Source of the DNA: Chlamydiales bacterium | GTDB taxonomy: Bacteria > Chlamydiota > Chlamydiia > Chlamydiales > JAACFD01 | Reading direction: 5' to 3' | DNA: 9,454 bases | Assembly: GCA_009937555.1 (NCBI GenBank) | Contig: JAACFD010000064.1 | Span: 1-9,454 of the forward strand | Notes under the pieces: model-generated | The model's database searches: none | Seen by the model: the letters and a program-made list of their open reading frames with translations, nothing else | What the model was told of the DNA's origin: nothing | Shown: positions 1 to 7,350 of the stretch, piece by piece | How the letters are laid out: each line of letters begins with the position of its first letter | How positions within the stretch are numbered: position 1 is the stretch's first letter | Made by a program: the position numbers and the translations under genes

Positions 1-90
1 AGCCTTTAGCTGAAGAAGGTCCGATGATGGACGCAGATAAAGCAGAGCCTTTAGCTGAAGAAGGTCCGATGATGGACGCAGATAAAGCAG
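1..90 (+). repeat. Two perfect 45-bp tandem units inside the giant gene
   Basis: Bases 1-45 and 46-90 are identical at every position, including third codon positions. They encode the 15-residue acidic unit EPLAEEGPMMDADKA (in circular order). A third copy starts at 91 but diverges after four bases (agcc, then ggtact). The array is already in progress at base 1, so the full copy number cannot be seen. Perfect identity at silent sites points to recent expansion or ongoing homogenisation, as in a VNTR. Because the length is a multiple of three, copy-number change would keep the frame. Confidence 0.95.
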
Positions 91-3000
91 AGCCGGTACT
101 TACAGCGGATACAGAGGATAGAGAAAGGCGTAGTGAAGCAAGAGATAAAGTACTTTCTAGGATGTCAGAGCGCAGAGAGAAAGAAGGTGATAGAAGAATG
201 CAAATTAGAGAGAAAGTTTCTTCTGGAGATATAGATCCTGAAAAAGGTCTTTTAGAGGAGAAGTTTTTTGATTTCTCAGATGATGAGAGTACAGCAAAAG
301 CAGAAAACTTTGAAGGAGACTTTGCAGATTCTGACGAAAAAATGGATCAAGAGAAAGTCGAAAGCTTAGGAGACGCAACTCCAGTATTTGAAGCAGATCA
401 AGCGATGGAACCAGCAGCAAGTATGAATGCTCCTGGTTTTGATGGAAATTCTGATGCAATGTTCTCAGGTGATGCAGGTAAATCTATTGTCTTTGAAAGT
501 TTAGCTATGATGGGCTTTGCTGAAGATAAGGTTGAAGGGGCATCATATGATGTAGATTTTAGTGATGTAGGTTTTGAGTTAGATGAAGAGCTCGCCAGCA
601 GTATTTTTATAGAGGAAGAGTTTGATTCGGAAGAGGGTGAAGAAGGTGAAAAAGGAAGTGCTTTTAGTTCTGTAGAGGGTGTACCTGAAGGAGCTGGAGA
701 AGCAATTGATTCTGGAGCTACAAATGTTACAGCTGATGATAGCTTTAGGGGAGAAGATGGCAGCTATTTAGGTTATCTAGCAAGACTATATATTCAAAAG
801 GCTGTGGGCGAAATAGATGTTATTCCTGGTCAAGAGGGAGTAGACCCAATAGGTCTTATTGTTGAGAGAACTCAAGGAGAGTTTTCAAGGTATTTTCATG
901 ATGCTATTGCACAAAATAATCTAGAAGTTCCTGGTGGTACTCAAGAGCTTTTTAAACTAGAATCAGAAATGTGGAGAGAATTTAGAAGATATTTCTTACC
1001 TTATTTTATAAGCAGCTATCAAGATGTGCTTCGTGAAGTTAGAGAAAAAGAGCACTTTTTTGAAGTAGATAATCCACTAGATGAGATAGCTCTAATAGAG
1101 CAAGAGTTTTTAAAAGATATGTCAGATCAAGCTGATATGTTTTCTAGAGAGTTTTTTCATTCAGCATTTGATTACTATACCGAGCAGTTTGAAAGGGATC
1201 GATATGTAGCGCCTGAAGAAGCTGCGGTAAGAGGTAAAGATACGATTTTAGTAGGCCGTGATTATGCTGACTTCCCTGAATTTAACTATGCGGGAGCAGA
1301 TAATAGAAAGGCTATATCAGGAGAGATTGAAGCAGATGCTAATAAGTTTGTAGGTTCTTATATTAATACTAGGGAAGCTCCAGGAAAAGAGTCTATCCCA
1401 TTTATTAAAGCTTTAGGAGATTTATCTATTTTTCAAAAAGAGGCGGCAAACCCATTTATTGCTGATGATTTTGAAGAGCTAAGGCAGGCCATGAGCGGGG
1501 TAAAAGAAAAGGTAGAAGCTGTAGACGACTCTGTAAATGGAGACTGGTCAAAAGTTGAAAAAACATCTTTAGCTGAGATTAGAGAACTGGTTCAGGTTAC
1601 GATTGATAAGCTTAATATGGCTACTGCCAATATTCCTGTAAGTAATGATGAGCAAAAGCAGGACTTAGAAAGCCTAAGAAATACTTTTCTAGAGCCTATG
1701 CTCTACAGACTCCAAGAAGAAAATAACCTTTATCTAGGACTTGAACTTAGTGAGAAAGAAGCTTTAGCTGTTAGGCTAGCTCGCGTTGAAACAGATATGG
1801 ATGCTATAAGAGGTTTCGTTGATAGCTATGTTACTAACCATGATGACGTGCCTCCTGAGATACAATTTAATAAACTACGTACTATTGAGAGTAAGGTACG
1901 ATCTTTAAATAAAAATATGGAGCTGCTGAAAAATGGGCTGCATCCAGATGATCCTTTAGTTGAAAGAGTAGAAGATTTTACTGTCTATACAGAGCTTAAC
2001 ATGCTGGCAGATCAATTAAAAGGTATTAGAGAAGCTGGTCAAGGGGATGAAAAAGTACCTCCAGAATTGCTTTTTGAATCATTTAGTGCAGCTAGACAGT
2101 TACTTAAGATGGTAGATCAAATGGAAGGTAATGAAGTTACTTTCCAGGATATTCAGTACCTACTAAATAACAATATTAGCCAAGTAGGAAGTCTTAGTGA
2201 TAATCAAGAAGAAATTAAAGTAGATTTCTTTGACTTTTTTGGAGATGACTTTCAAAATGCAGTTAAGAGTGATGGAGTTATCGACCAAGCTATAGGAAAT
2301 CTAGATCAAGGGGATAGTTTTGCTCTTCCAGAAGAGGCTATTTTGGACCTGGATATTACCGTTTTTAGAGAAGATGTTCAGCAAGTTCAGATGCTAATTA
2401 GAGATCTGGAAAAAGATGGGTTTGTTGCTGACTCAGGCAATAAGCTAAAGTTTCTACAGTTAAATAAATCTCTCGAAAGCCTTAAAAAGCGCTATGACTT
2501 TTTAAGCAATGAACTTCCTACAAACCACCCTCTAAAAACAAGAGATCTAGATAATGCAGATCTTGGTAAGACATGGGATGAAATGGGAGTGATACTGCTT
2601 AATATTCAAGATCGATTACCAGCATATTTAGCTCAACCGCTTTTAATTCCTCCAACAGATTCAGAATTTGTAAGCTTAACAGCTTTCTTAAAAGCACTTG
2701 ATCAGGGGGTTATTAGTAACTTATTAGATGAAAGTGAAGGTAAAAGTGTACTAGACCTTTCAACTGGTGGTTCTCTAAAGCATGAAGCTGTTCGTCCAGC
2801 TGGTATTCAAAAAGGCAATATGGTTGTTTTGAATAAGAGAGACTTCTATGAAGTTGATGGAGAAGTTAAACAGGTAAGAGAGATTTCTTACTTAGGCAAA
2901 GAGATAGCTGAAGAAGATAAAACAGAAATTACAGGAGTTAAAAAATTTAACTCTCAGTTTGATAAATACAATTCACTGCCTGAATTAATGACTTCAATGT

Positions 3001-6000
3001 TGGCTTATAAAAATAATGATGAAGACTCTTTAACTTTTAACACAGATGGTGTGGTTGATTTTGGATCAGATAGCGAGAAGCCTAAAGGTTTTATTAGCTT
3101 TTTTATTCCTTCTTTTGGTGGAGATAAAAGAGAAGGGAATATCGCTCAAGAAGTTCCAGAAGTTGGTTTTGAGGGTGATGGCACCCATAGAGAAGTTGTT
3201 GCAGCAGAGCCTGTATTGTCACCTGTTGTATTTGAAGGCTATCGAGTAAAATCAGCTAACGTATCACAGTCTAATTATGCCTTTGTTGAAGAGGGTGATG
3301 TTTTAATGGTACTTGAAAGAGACTCAGTACCAGCAGGAACCTATCTAGATATGAGAGCTGTATTAACAGAAGAAAACTTTGGGGTAACCCAAGAAGAACT
3401 TGGAGAGCAAGGCTTTGCTGGGTTTACGGTAGAAGAGTTTTTAGTAGGTAATAATGCTGAAGTAGCTAAAGGTCAGCAAGTAATTTCATTAGTACGCTCT
3501 AATGCTGATAAGCCTGTAGAAACACAAGTGATCTATCCAGAGGATATTCCTCCTGGTTATAGGGTAAAAACACTAGGAGTGCCTCAAAATGAAGCTCTTA
3601 TTGTAGAAGAAGGGGTATTGCTTTTAGTACTAGAGCATGAAAATCCAGAGTTACGTTCATTTCACAAGGATATCGAGATAAGAGCCGAGTCTACTGGTAA
3701 CTTTAAAGGTGGAGACTTAGCTGTTGGAGATGTTGTAGATCCAGGCGTTAAACTTGGAGATCTAACAGGTATTGATAACCTAGGGAAAACTAGAATTTTA
3801 CTAGCAGCAGAAGAAGGCGGGATATTCAAAAAATCCAGTGGCCTTAGTGTTGGAGATGTTCTTGATCCAGGAGCATTAATTGGTCGAATTACAGTAACAA
3901 CAGATGTAGAATTTGATGATGTCTATGTAAGAGCTGAGAAATCGGGTGTGTACCAAGGATTTGGTCTTGAAGTAGGTGATGAAGTTCAGTCTATGCAGAG
4001 GCTAGGCGAATTTATTGAAGGCGTTGAAGATGAACTGAATGTAGAGTTTTTAGAAAAAGGAATTAGCGAAGAGACACTAATATTTGGTAAAAATGGTGAG
4101 GCTGTAAGCATGGCGCAAGATCCAAGAGCAGCCATGGTATTTTACTTTGACGAAGAAACTGGGGAAAAAACACTGTATCAGATGAAGGGGTTCAAGCAAA
4201 AAGAACAACCACATCTTGATGGAGAGATGCTTTATGATGAGTCTGAAGTAGTAGAAGCTGCTATAGAAACACCTCTTATCAAAAATGTTTCTGATGATCT
4301 TGTATTAAATAATGTAGAGTTTATTGGAGAAACCAATACTTTAGGTCAGACTCGTGTAGATGGTCTTGCTGTTAATGGTAAAGGTGTAGGTACAGATGTT
4401 CAACTAATGTCTACAAGTTTTTCTGCTTTAGATGACTCTTTATTATTGCCTGGTGAAGACGAAAATGCTGAAATTCCAAGAACAGACTATTATGGTTTTG
4501 CTAACGGGTTTTTAGTTAATGTAGATACCCTAGAGAATAAGATCAAAAATTGGTTTGTTTCTCCATCTAAGAGCTTATACTTGCCGCTGGAGTTTGATGC
4601 TTCGGGATCAGGTGAATTTGCTGAAAATGGACAGCTTGAGTTAGAGACGGGTGTTGATTTCAATTTTGGAACAGATCCTTCTCAGGTTAATATGTTAGTT
4701 GATAGAGAACATCTTCTCACAACATTTTCCTCAGCAAGTGGTGATGGATTACTTATGAGTTTTCCTGTTCCTGAATTTACACGAAGTAATGTTTTTGGTG
4801 GTATTACTGTGGCAAAGCCAGAGAATGCTATGTGGGGATCTTGGGATGTAGATGCTGTAACAGGACTTGCTAATACAGATGCTGTTATGCCAGGTCTTCA
4901 TAACTATTGGGCTGCAGGTACTCCAACTACAACAGAGCAAAGAGATGAAGAAGTAAGCTTAATGCAAGAAAATGGCTTATCTGTAACTAACTATCAACTG
5001 ATGGTTGGTAAAACCTTTATTTCCAAAGGTGGCCTTGAGGATGATGCCATTGTATCAAGTGAAGGCGGAAGAGGTAAATTAGTAACAGATAATTCAGATG
5101 ATACTTGGCAGAGTATGGTGTATTTTTCTGATGGATATTTACTTGTTGGTAAAGGGGAACTAGATGACGTAGCTATTAGAAGTAGTTCTGGAAAAGGTGT
5201 AGATGCTCATGGTTTTAATACAGATAATGGAGGATGGACGATTGTAAATCTATTGGATTATGACCACTCTGTTAAAACTGAATTGTCAAACCCATCTTTA
5301 GTAAATAATACAGAAGATAGTTCTGGTATAGGAGGCATGAAAGGTTTCTTTGCTGGAGAAGATATGACAGAAGTAATTTTAACTGCCTCAGCCCAAGCGG
5401 ATGCAGTTGGCGGCAGAAGTGGTGATGGCGCTTCTTTTATTGGTTTAGGTACTTATGAGTCTGTTGAAAGCAGTAAAAGCGTGAATAACTTTGTTGGTTT
5501 TATGGACGGGGTTGTATTAGATGATGACTCAAGAGAGGTAAAAGGAGATACAGCCTTTTTTAACTTAGATGGTTTTGCCCTAAAAGCAGCAAGACAAGGA
5601 GTAGACCCTAGTCAGCTACCTACAGATGCTGAAGAGCTTGACGCCCTTTTAACTGTGAATCCGTTTATTGATGCAGGCAGTTTATCTGGTGGATCTCTTG
5701 AAACGATTGAAAAACATAACTGGGTAGAAGTCAGAGAGACATTTAGAGTGGTTAAAACAGGTTTACCTGATAGCCAGACTATTTCAGAAAGTATGATTAA
5801 TGGTAGTAATGTAACCATTGGAGATACCTTAATTGCAGCAGAAAGTGGTCTAGAGATTTTAAGTACAATGGATGGAACGTTATTTTTCCATAACGGTAAA
5901 GTACCTGGAAGTAGTTTACTCTCAGATGAAGCTTTTGCTACTGTCATAGCTTATGAAGGAGATGACATAATTGATGGTATGAATACAGGAAATACCAGAT

Positions 6001-7349
6001 TTAGTCAAATCACAGATGGTGAAGCTACTAAAGGTGCTTTAACGCTAGTTACGCAAAATAACCTACGTAATCCTCTGGGGCTTTTAGAAGTTTCTGACCC
6101 CGTTTACGAGCAGGGAAGAGTGATTGTAAAAACTTCCACACCTGCTGTTAAACATGTTCCAGAATTGGTTGTAGAGTACCGTGTTAAAGTGGATGATATG
6201 GTTTCAGAGGTGGAAAAAGATGACCGTCCATTTTATGTGCGCTTACTATTAACAGCACCAGATGGAAAAGAGTTTGTTGTTGAGTTACCTAAGTTAGATG
6301 TTTCAGGTATGGATGAAGATGGCTTTGTAGACTTCTTGTTTGACAGTGCTAGCTCAAGTGCTGATGATGTGACTATCTATGATCTTGCAGGAACAGAAGA
6401 CGAAGTAAGCGGTAATTTAGCCGACTTCCTAGATGAAAGTGCACCAGACTCAGATCTTAGAGAAGTGCTTACTTCAGGTATCATTACAGAAGTTTCTTTA
6501 GTTTTTGGTGGTGATATTGAAGTAGAGGGTGAGCTACATATTGATAGTATTTCAGTTAAGAATGCTGGAGAGGATGATTTTGCAATAGCAGATGATTTTG
6601 AGGATCTAATAGCTTCTCCTCAAGATTTAATTTATCTAGATAAGGACTCTTTTTATATTGCTCCAGTTTCAATTGATGAGGCTAAACTATATCTACCAAC
6701 TATTGATGGAATGGACCCTGTGAATGGGACAAGTTTTATTGCTACCCTTAAAGGTCTTGAAGACTTTGAGTTTTTAAGCTTTGGTCTTTGGAAAAGTCAA
6801 TACCAAGATAGTGAGAGCAGTGAGCTTATGGATGCAAGTGGATACTTTGCAGTGGGTAATGCAGACCATGTCTATACAGTATCTGATCATGAGCGTTACC
6901 TAGAAGCTCTTAGAAACTTTAACATGCCTCATAACATGGAATATTCAGGGCTAAGTGTAGGTTCTGTTTATGGCCCAGGAAGAGATGGGCGTGTTCAAAT
7001 TGGTGAAGCACGCTTAAATATCAACATGTTCTCAGGAGCTACAAGTGGTAGTATTAACCTTGGACCTGATATGATCGACCTGCAGACAGGTTCATTAGAA
7101 GAGTTAAGAAGAGCTTTCGGAGGAGGAGGCTTATCCAATGGTATGGGATTCTCTGGTTCAGCAGAGCTTATTATTGATGGCGCCGCTGCATCAGGAAGAA
7201 CAGATTTAGGAACTTATCAGGGTGCTTTATTCGGTAAGTATAGTCCAAATGCTATCAATGCCGCTAAAGAAGCTGCTGGTACTTACAAGGCTAAAAATGC
7301 TGCTGGTACTCACCGAGCAACCGGTGCATTTGGTGTGAAAAAAGACTAA
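1..7349 (+). CDS. Giant cysteine-free modular protein, probably surface or secreted (5' partial)
   Basis: The frame is open from the first complete codon (base 3) to TAA at 7347-7349, giving at least 2448 residues. The first ATG in the window (base 24) lies inside a tandem repeat that is already running, so it is not a credible start. Residue numbers here count from that Met. Order of parts: EPLAEEGPMMDADKA repeats; acidic linker to about 240; helical region about 240-910; four barrel-sandwich-like units about 1072-1334; GFxxG and WGxW motifs about 1489-1640; duplicated 47-residue unit 1661-1754; jelly-roll-like stretch about 2040-2185; TbpB-like C-terminal barrel about 2223-2441. I found no cysteine and no convincing transmembrane helix; the protein is strongly acidic. 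These traits suit an extracellular protein, but any signal peptide or lipobox would be upstream of the window. It converges on the GT9 gene with one base between stops. The reading frame is certain. The surface role is inference, and no enzymatic motif was seen. Confidence 0.93.
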   Translation, partial: PLAEEGPMMDADKAEPLAEEGPMMDADKAEPVLTADTEDRERRSEARDKVLSRMSERREKEGDRRMQIREKVSSGDIDPEKGLLEEKFFDFSDDESTAKAENFEGDFADSDEKMDQEKVESLGDATPVFEADQAMEPAASMNAPGFDGNSDAMFSGDAGKSIVFESLAMMGFAEDKVEGASYDVDFSDVGFELDEELASSIFIEEEFDSEEGEEGEKGSAFSSVEGVPEGAGEAIDSGATNVTADDSFRGEDGSYLGYLARLYIQKAVGEIDVIPGQEGVDPIGLIVERTQGEFSRYFHDAIAQNNLEVPGGTQELFKLESEMWREFRRYFLPYFISSYQDVLREVREKEHFFEVDNPLDEIALIEQEFLKDMSDQADMFSREFFHSAFDYYTEQFERDRYVAPEEAAVRGKDTILVGRDYADFPEFNYAGADNRKAISGEIEADANKFVGSYINTREAPGKESIPFIKALGDLSIFQKEAANPFIADDFEELRQAMSGVKEKVEAVDDSVNGDWSKVEKTSLAEIRELVQVTIDKLNMATANIPVSNDEQKQDLESLRNTFLEPMLYRLQEENNLYLGLELSEKEALAVRLARVETDMDAIRGFVDSYVTNHDDVPPEIQFNKLRTIESKVRSLNKNMELLKNGLHPDDPLVERVEDFTVYTELNMLADQLKGIREAGQGDEKVPPELLFESFSAARQLLKMVDQMEGNEVTFQDIQYLLNNNISQVGSLSDNQEEIKVDFFDFFGDDFQNAVKSDGVIDQAIGNLDQGDSFALPEEAILDLDITVFREDVQQVQMLIRDLEKDGFVADSGNKLKFLQLNKSLESLKKRYDFLSNELPTNHPLKTRDLDNADLGKTWDEMGVILLNIQDRLPAYLAQPLLIPPTDSEFVSLTAFLKALDQGVISNLLDESEGKSVLDLSTGGSLKHEAVRPAGIQKGNMVVLNKRDFYEVDGEVKQVREISYLGKEIAEEDKTEITGVKKFNSQFDKYNSLPELMTSMLAYKNNDEDSLTFNTDGVVDFGSDSEKPKGFISFFIPSFGGDKREGNIAQEVPEVGFEGDGTHREVVAAEPVLSPVVFEGYRVKSANVSQSNYAFVEEGDVLMVLERDSVPAGTYLDMRAVLTEENFGVTQEELGEQGFAGFTVEEFLVGNNAEVAKGQQVISLVRSNADKPVETQVIYPEDIPPGYRVKTLGVPQNEALIVEEGVLLLVLEHENPELRSFHKDIEIRAESTGNFKGGDLAVGDVVDPGVKLGDLTGIDNLGKTRILLAAEEGGIFKKSSGLSVGDVLDPGALIGRITVTTDVEFDDVYVRAEKSGVYQGFGLEVGDEVQSMQRLGEFIEGVEDELNVEFLEKGISEETLIFGKNGEAVSMAQDPRAAMVFYFDEETGEKTLYQMKGFKQKEQPHLDGEMLYDESEVVEAAIETPLIKNVSDDLVLNNVEFIGETNTLGQTRVDGLAVNGKGVGTDVQLMSTSFSALDDSLLLPGEDENAEIPRTDYYGFANGFLVNVDTLENKIKNWFVSPSKSLYLPLEFDASGSGEFAENGQLELETGVDFNFGTDPSQVNMLVDREHLLTTFSSASGDGLLMSFPVPEFTRSNVFGGITVAKPENAMWGSWDVDAVTGLANTDAVMPGLHNYWAAGTPTTTEQRDEEVSLMQENGLSVTNYQLMVGKTFISKGGLEDDAIVSSEGGRGKLVTDNSDDTWQSMVYFSDGYLLVGKGELDDVAIRSSSGKGVDAHGFNTDNGGWTIVNLLDYDHSVKTELSNPSLVNNTEDSSGIGGMKGFFAGEDMTEVILTASAQADAVGGRSGDGASFIGLGTYESVESSKSVNNFVGFMDGVVLDDDSREVKGDTAFFNLDGFALKAARQGVDPSQLPTDAEELDALLTVNPFIDAGSLSGGSLETIEKHNWVEVRETFRVVKTGLPDSQTISESMINGSNVTIGDTLIAAESGLEILSTMDGTLFFHNGKVPGSSLLSDEAFATVIAYEGDDIIDGMNTGNTRFSQITDGEATKGALTLVTQNNLRNPLGLLEVSDPVYEQGRVIVKTSTPAVKHVPELVVEYRVKVDDMVSEVEKDDRPFYVRLLLTAPDGKEFVVELPKLDVSGMDEDGFVDFLFDSASSSADDVTIYDLAGTEDEVSGNLADFLDESAPDSDLREVLTSGIITEVSLVFGGDIEVEGELHIDSISVKNAGEDDFAIADDFEDLIASPQDLIYLDKDSFYIAPVSIDEAKLYLPTIDGMDPVNGTSFIATLKGLEDFEFLSFGLWKSQYQDSESSELMDASGYFAVGNADHVYTVSDHERYLEALRNFNMPHNMEYSGLSVGSVYGPGRDGRVQIGEARLNINMFSGATSGSINLGPDMIDLQTGSLEELRRAFGGGGLSNGMGFSGSAELIIDGAAASGRTDLGTYQGALFGKYSPNAINAAKEAAGTYKAKNAAGTHRATGAFGVKKD
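91..740 (+). other. Acidic low-complexity N-proximal region of the giant protein
   Basis: Residues about 23-239. The stretch begins with a short Arg/Glu-rich charged segment (residues about 31-70, with RERRSEARDK and SERREKEGDRR), likely helical. It then becomes rich in Asp, Glu, Gly, Ser and Ala with few bulky residues, including EEEFDSEEGEEGEKG. It looks like a disordered or extended spacer linking the tandem repeat to the helical part. No known domain is recognised. Confidence 0.6.
741..2760 (+). other. Long alpha-helical region of the giant protein
   Basis: Residues about 240-912 have few glycines and prolines and show heptad-like spacing of Leu, Ile, Val and Phe between charged residues, as in helical bundles or coiled coils. 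The first part (about 245-400) is rich in aromatic residues, for example WREFRRYFLPYF. Two later segments look related. One starts at KLRTIESK (617) and has HPDDPL at 640; the other starts at KLKFLQLN (807) and has NHPL ending at 837. The spacing between them is about 190 residues, suggesting an old internal duplication. No catalytic motif was seen. The call is from residue pattern alone. Confidence 0.5.
3237..4025 (+). repeat. Array of barrel-sandwich (lipoyl/biotinyl-like) units in the giant protein
   Basis: Residues about 1072-1334. A short unit recurs, with an exposed turn of the form VGDxVxxGxxLG: VGNNAEVAKGQQV (1141), VGDVVDPGVKLG (1234), VGDVLDPGALIG (1276) and VGDEVQSMQRLG (1317). The last three are about 42 residues apart and each follows an A/E-x-SG-x-(F/Y) strand (STGNFKGG, EGGIFKKS, KSGVYQGF). 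The first two units are preceded by a related segment, GYRVK...VEEG..L.VLE, at 1072 and again at 1178, 106 residues apart. The pattern resembles hybrid-motif barrels of membrane fusion proteins and lipoyl domains. The lipoyl-lysine motif (DKA/MKM) is absent, so a structural role is more likely than a cofactor carrier. Homology is inferred by eye. Confidence 0.5.
4488..4943 (+). other. Beta-rich GFxxG / WGxW module of the giant protein
   Basis: Residues about 1489-1640. The module opens with YYGFANGFLV (1489) and contains alternating Gly/Ser/Asp/Phe beta-strand text, then MWGSW (W1604 and W1607) followed about 20 residues later by NYWAAGTPTT (Y1628, W1629). The pairing W-G-x-W with YW(V/A)AG-x-x-T is, from memory, typical of beta modules in large FecR- or TbpB-like bacterial surface proteins. 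The GFxxG motif recurs at GFFAG (1774) and GFMDG (1825). A related degenerate pair occurs in the C-terminal domain. Function is unknown. Confidence 0.45.
5004..5285 (+). repeat. Duplicated 47-residue unit in the giant protein
   Basis: Residues 1661-1707 and 1708-1754. Both copies start with VGK and share G(G/E)L(E/D)DxAIxSS followed by a Gly-rich turn and then TDN with a Trp a few residues on. Copy one has VGKTFISKGGLEDDAIVSS; copy two has VGKGELDDVAIRSS, so alignment needs a gap of five residues after VGK. The copies have diverged at the DNA level, so the duplication is old. The unit directly follows the WGxW module and may be a pair of strand-turn-strand blocks. Confidence 0.55.
6141..6578 (+). 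other. Jelly-roll-like stretch of the giant protein
   Basis: Residues about 2040-2185. The stretch starts with VVEYRVKVDD, continues with FYVRLLLTAPDGKEFVVEL and ends with GELHIDSISVKNAG. Opening strand, paired central strands around a DGK turn and a closing I(D)xI-x-V strand is the layout of galactose-binding-like or carbohydrate-binding beta-sandwiches. No specific family can be named from the sequence alone, and binding residues cannot be identified. Confidence 0.3.
6690..7346 (+). other. C-terminal TbpB-like beta-barrel domain of the giant protein
   Basis: Residues about 2223-2441. The region has FGLW (W2256) followed by GYFAVG (2273), a degenerate form of the WGxW/YWAAG pair seen near 1604. 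It continues with YSGLSVGSVYGPGRDGRVQIG and a run of Gly/Ser-alternating strands (FSGATSGSINLG, GMGFSGSAEL). It ends with a TYQGALFGKYSPNA segment, then AAGTYKAK and GAFGVKKD at the very C-terminus. The ending resembles the FYGPxAxExGGTF...GxFGAKR closing strands of transferrin-binding-protein-B-like barrels. That family is usually found on outer-membrane surface lipoproteins. No transferrin-binding role is implied. Confidence 0.5.
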
Positions 7350-7350
7350 G

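Noticed and set aside
24..26. ATG at 24 as the start of the giant gene
   Set aside because: The frame is open to base 3, and the ATG sits inside a tandem repeat unit that recurs unchanged. It has no special upstream site and is simply the first Met in the window.
205..459. 84-codon open frame on the minus strand
   Set aside because: It lies wholly inside the giant gene. Its Leu/Gln/Ser-rich translation is the antisense of acidic codons, with no recognisable motif.
3046..3249. 67-codon open frame on the plus strand
   Set aside because: It is an out-of-frame shadow of the giant gene with no motif.
3696..4025. Functional lipoyl or biotin carrier domains
   Set aside because: The units lack the exposed lysine motif (DKA or MKM) needed for attachment, so only the fold-like pattern is retained.
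4749..4940. 63-codon open frame on the minus strand with several Cys
   Set aside because: It is antisense to the WGxW module of the giant gene, where the sense frame is clearly the coding one.
5612..5947. 111-codon open frame on the minus strand
   Set aside because: It is fully antisense to the giant gene, with no domain text and no ribosome-binding context.
7330..7350. Minus-strand terminator for the GT9 gene at the T-run in the giant gene's 3' end
   Set aside because: The T-run is present, but the nearby stem (TTAT/ATAA) has only four A-T pairs, too weak to call.
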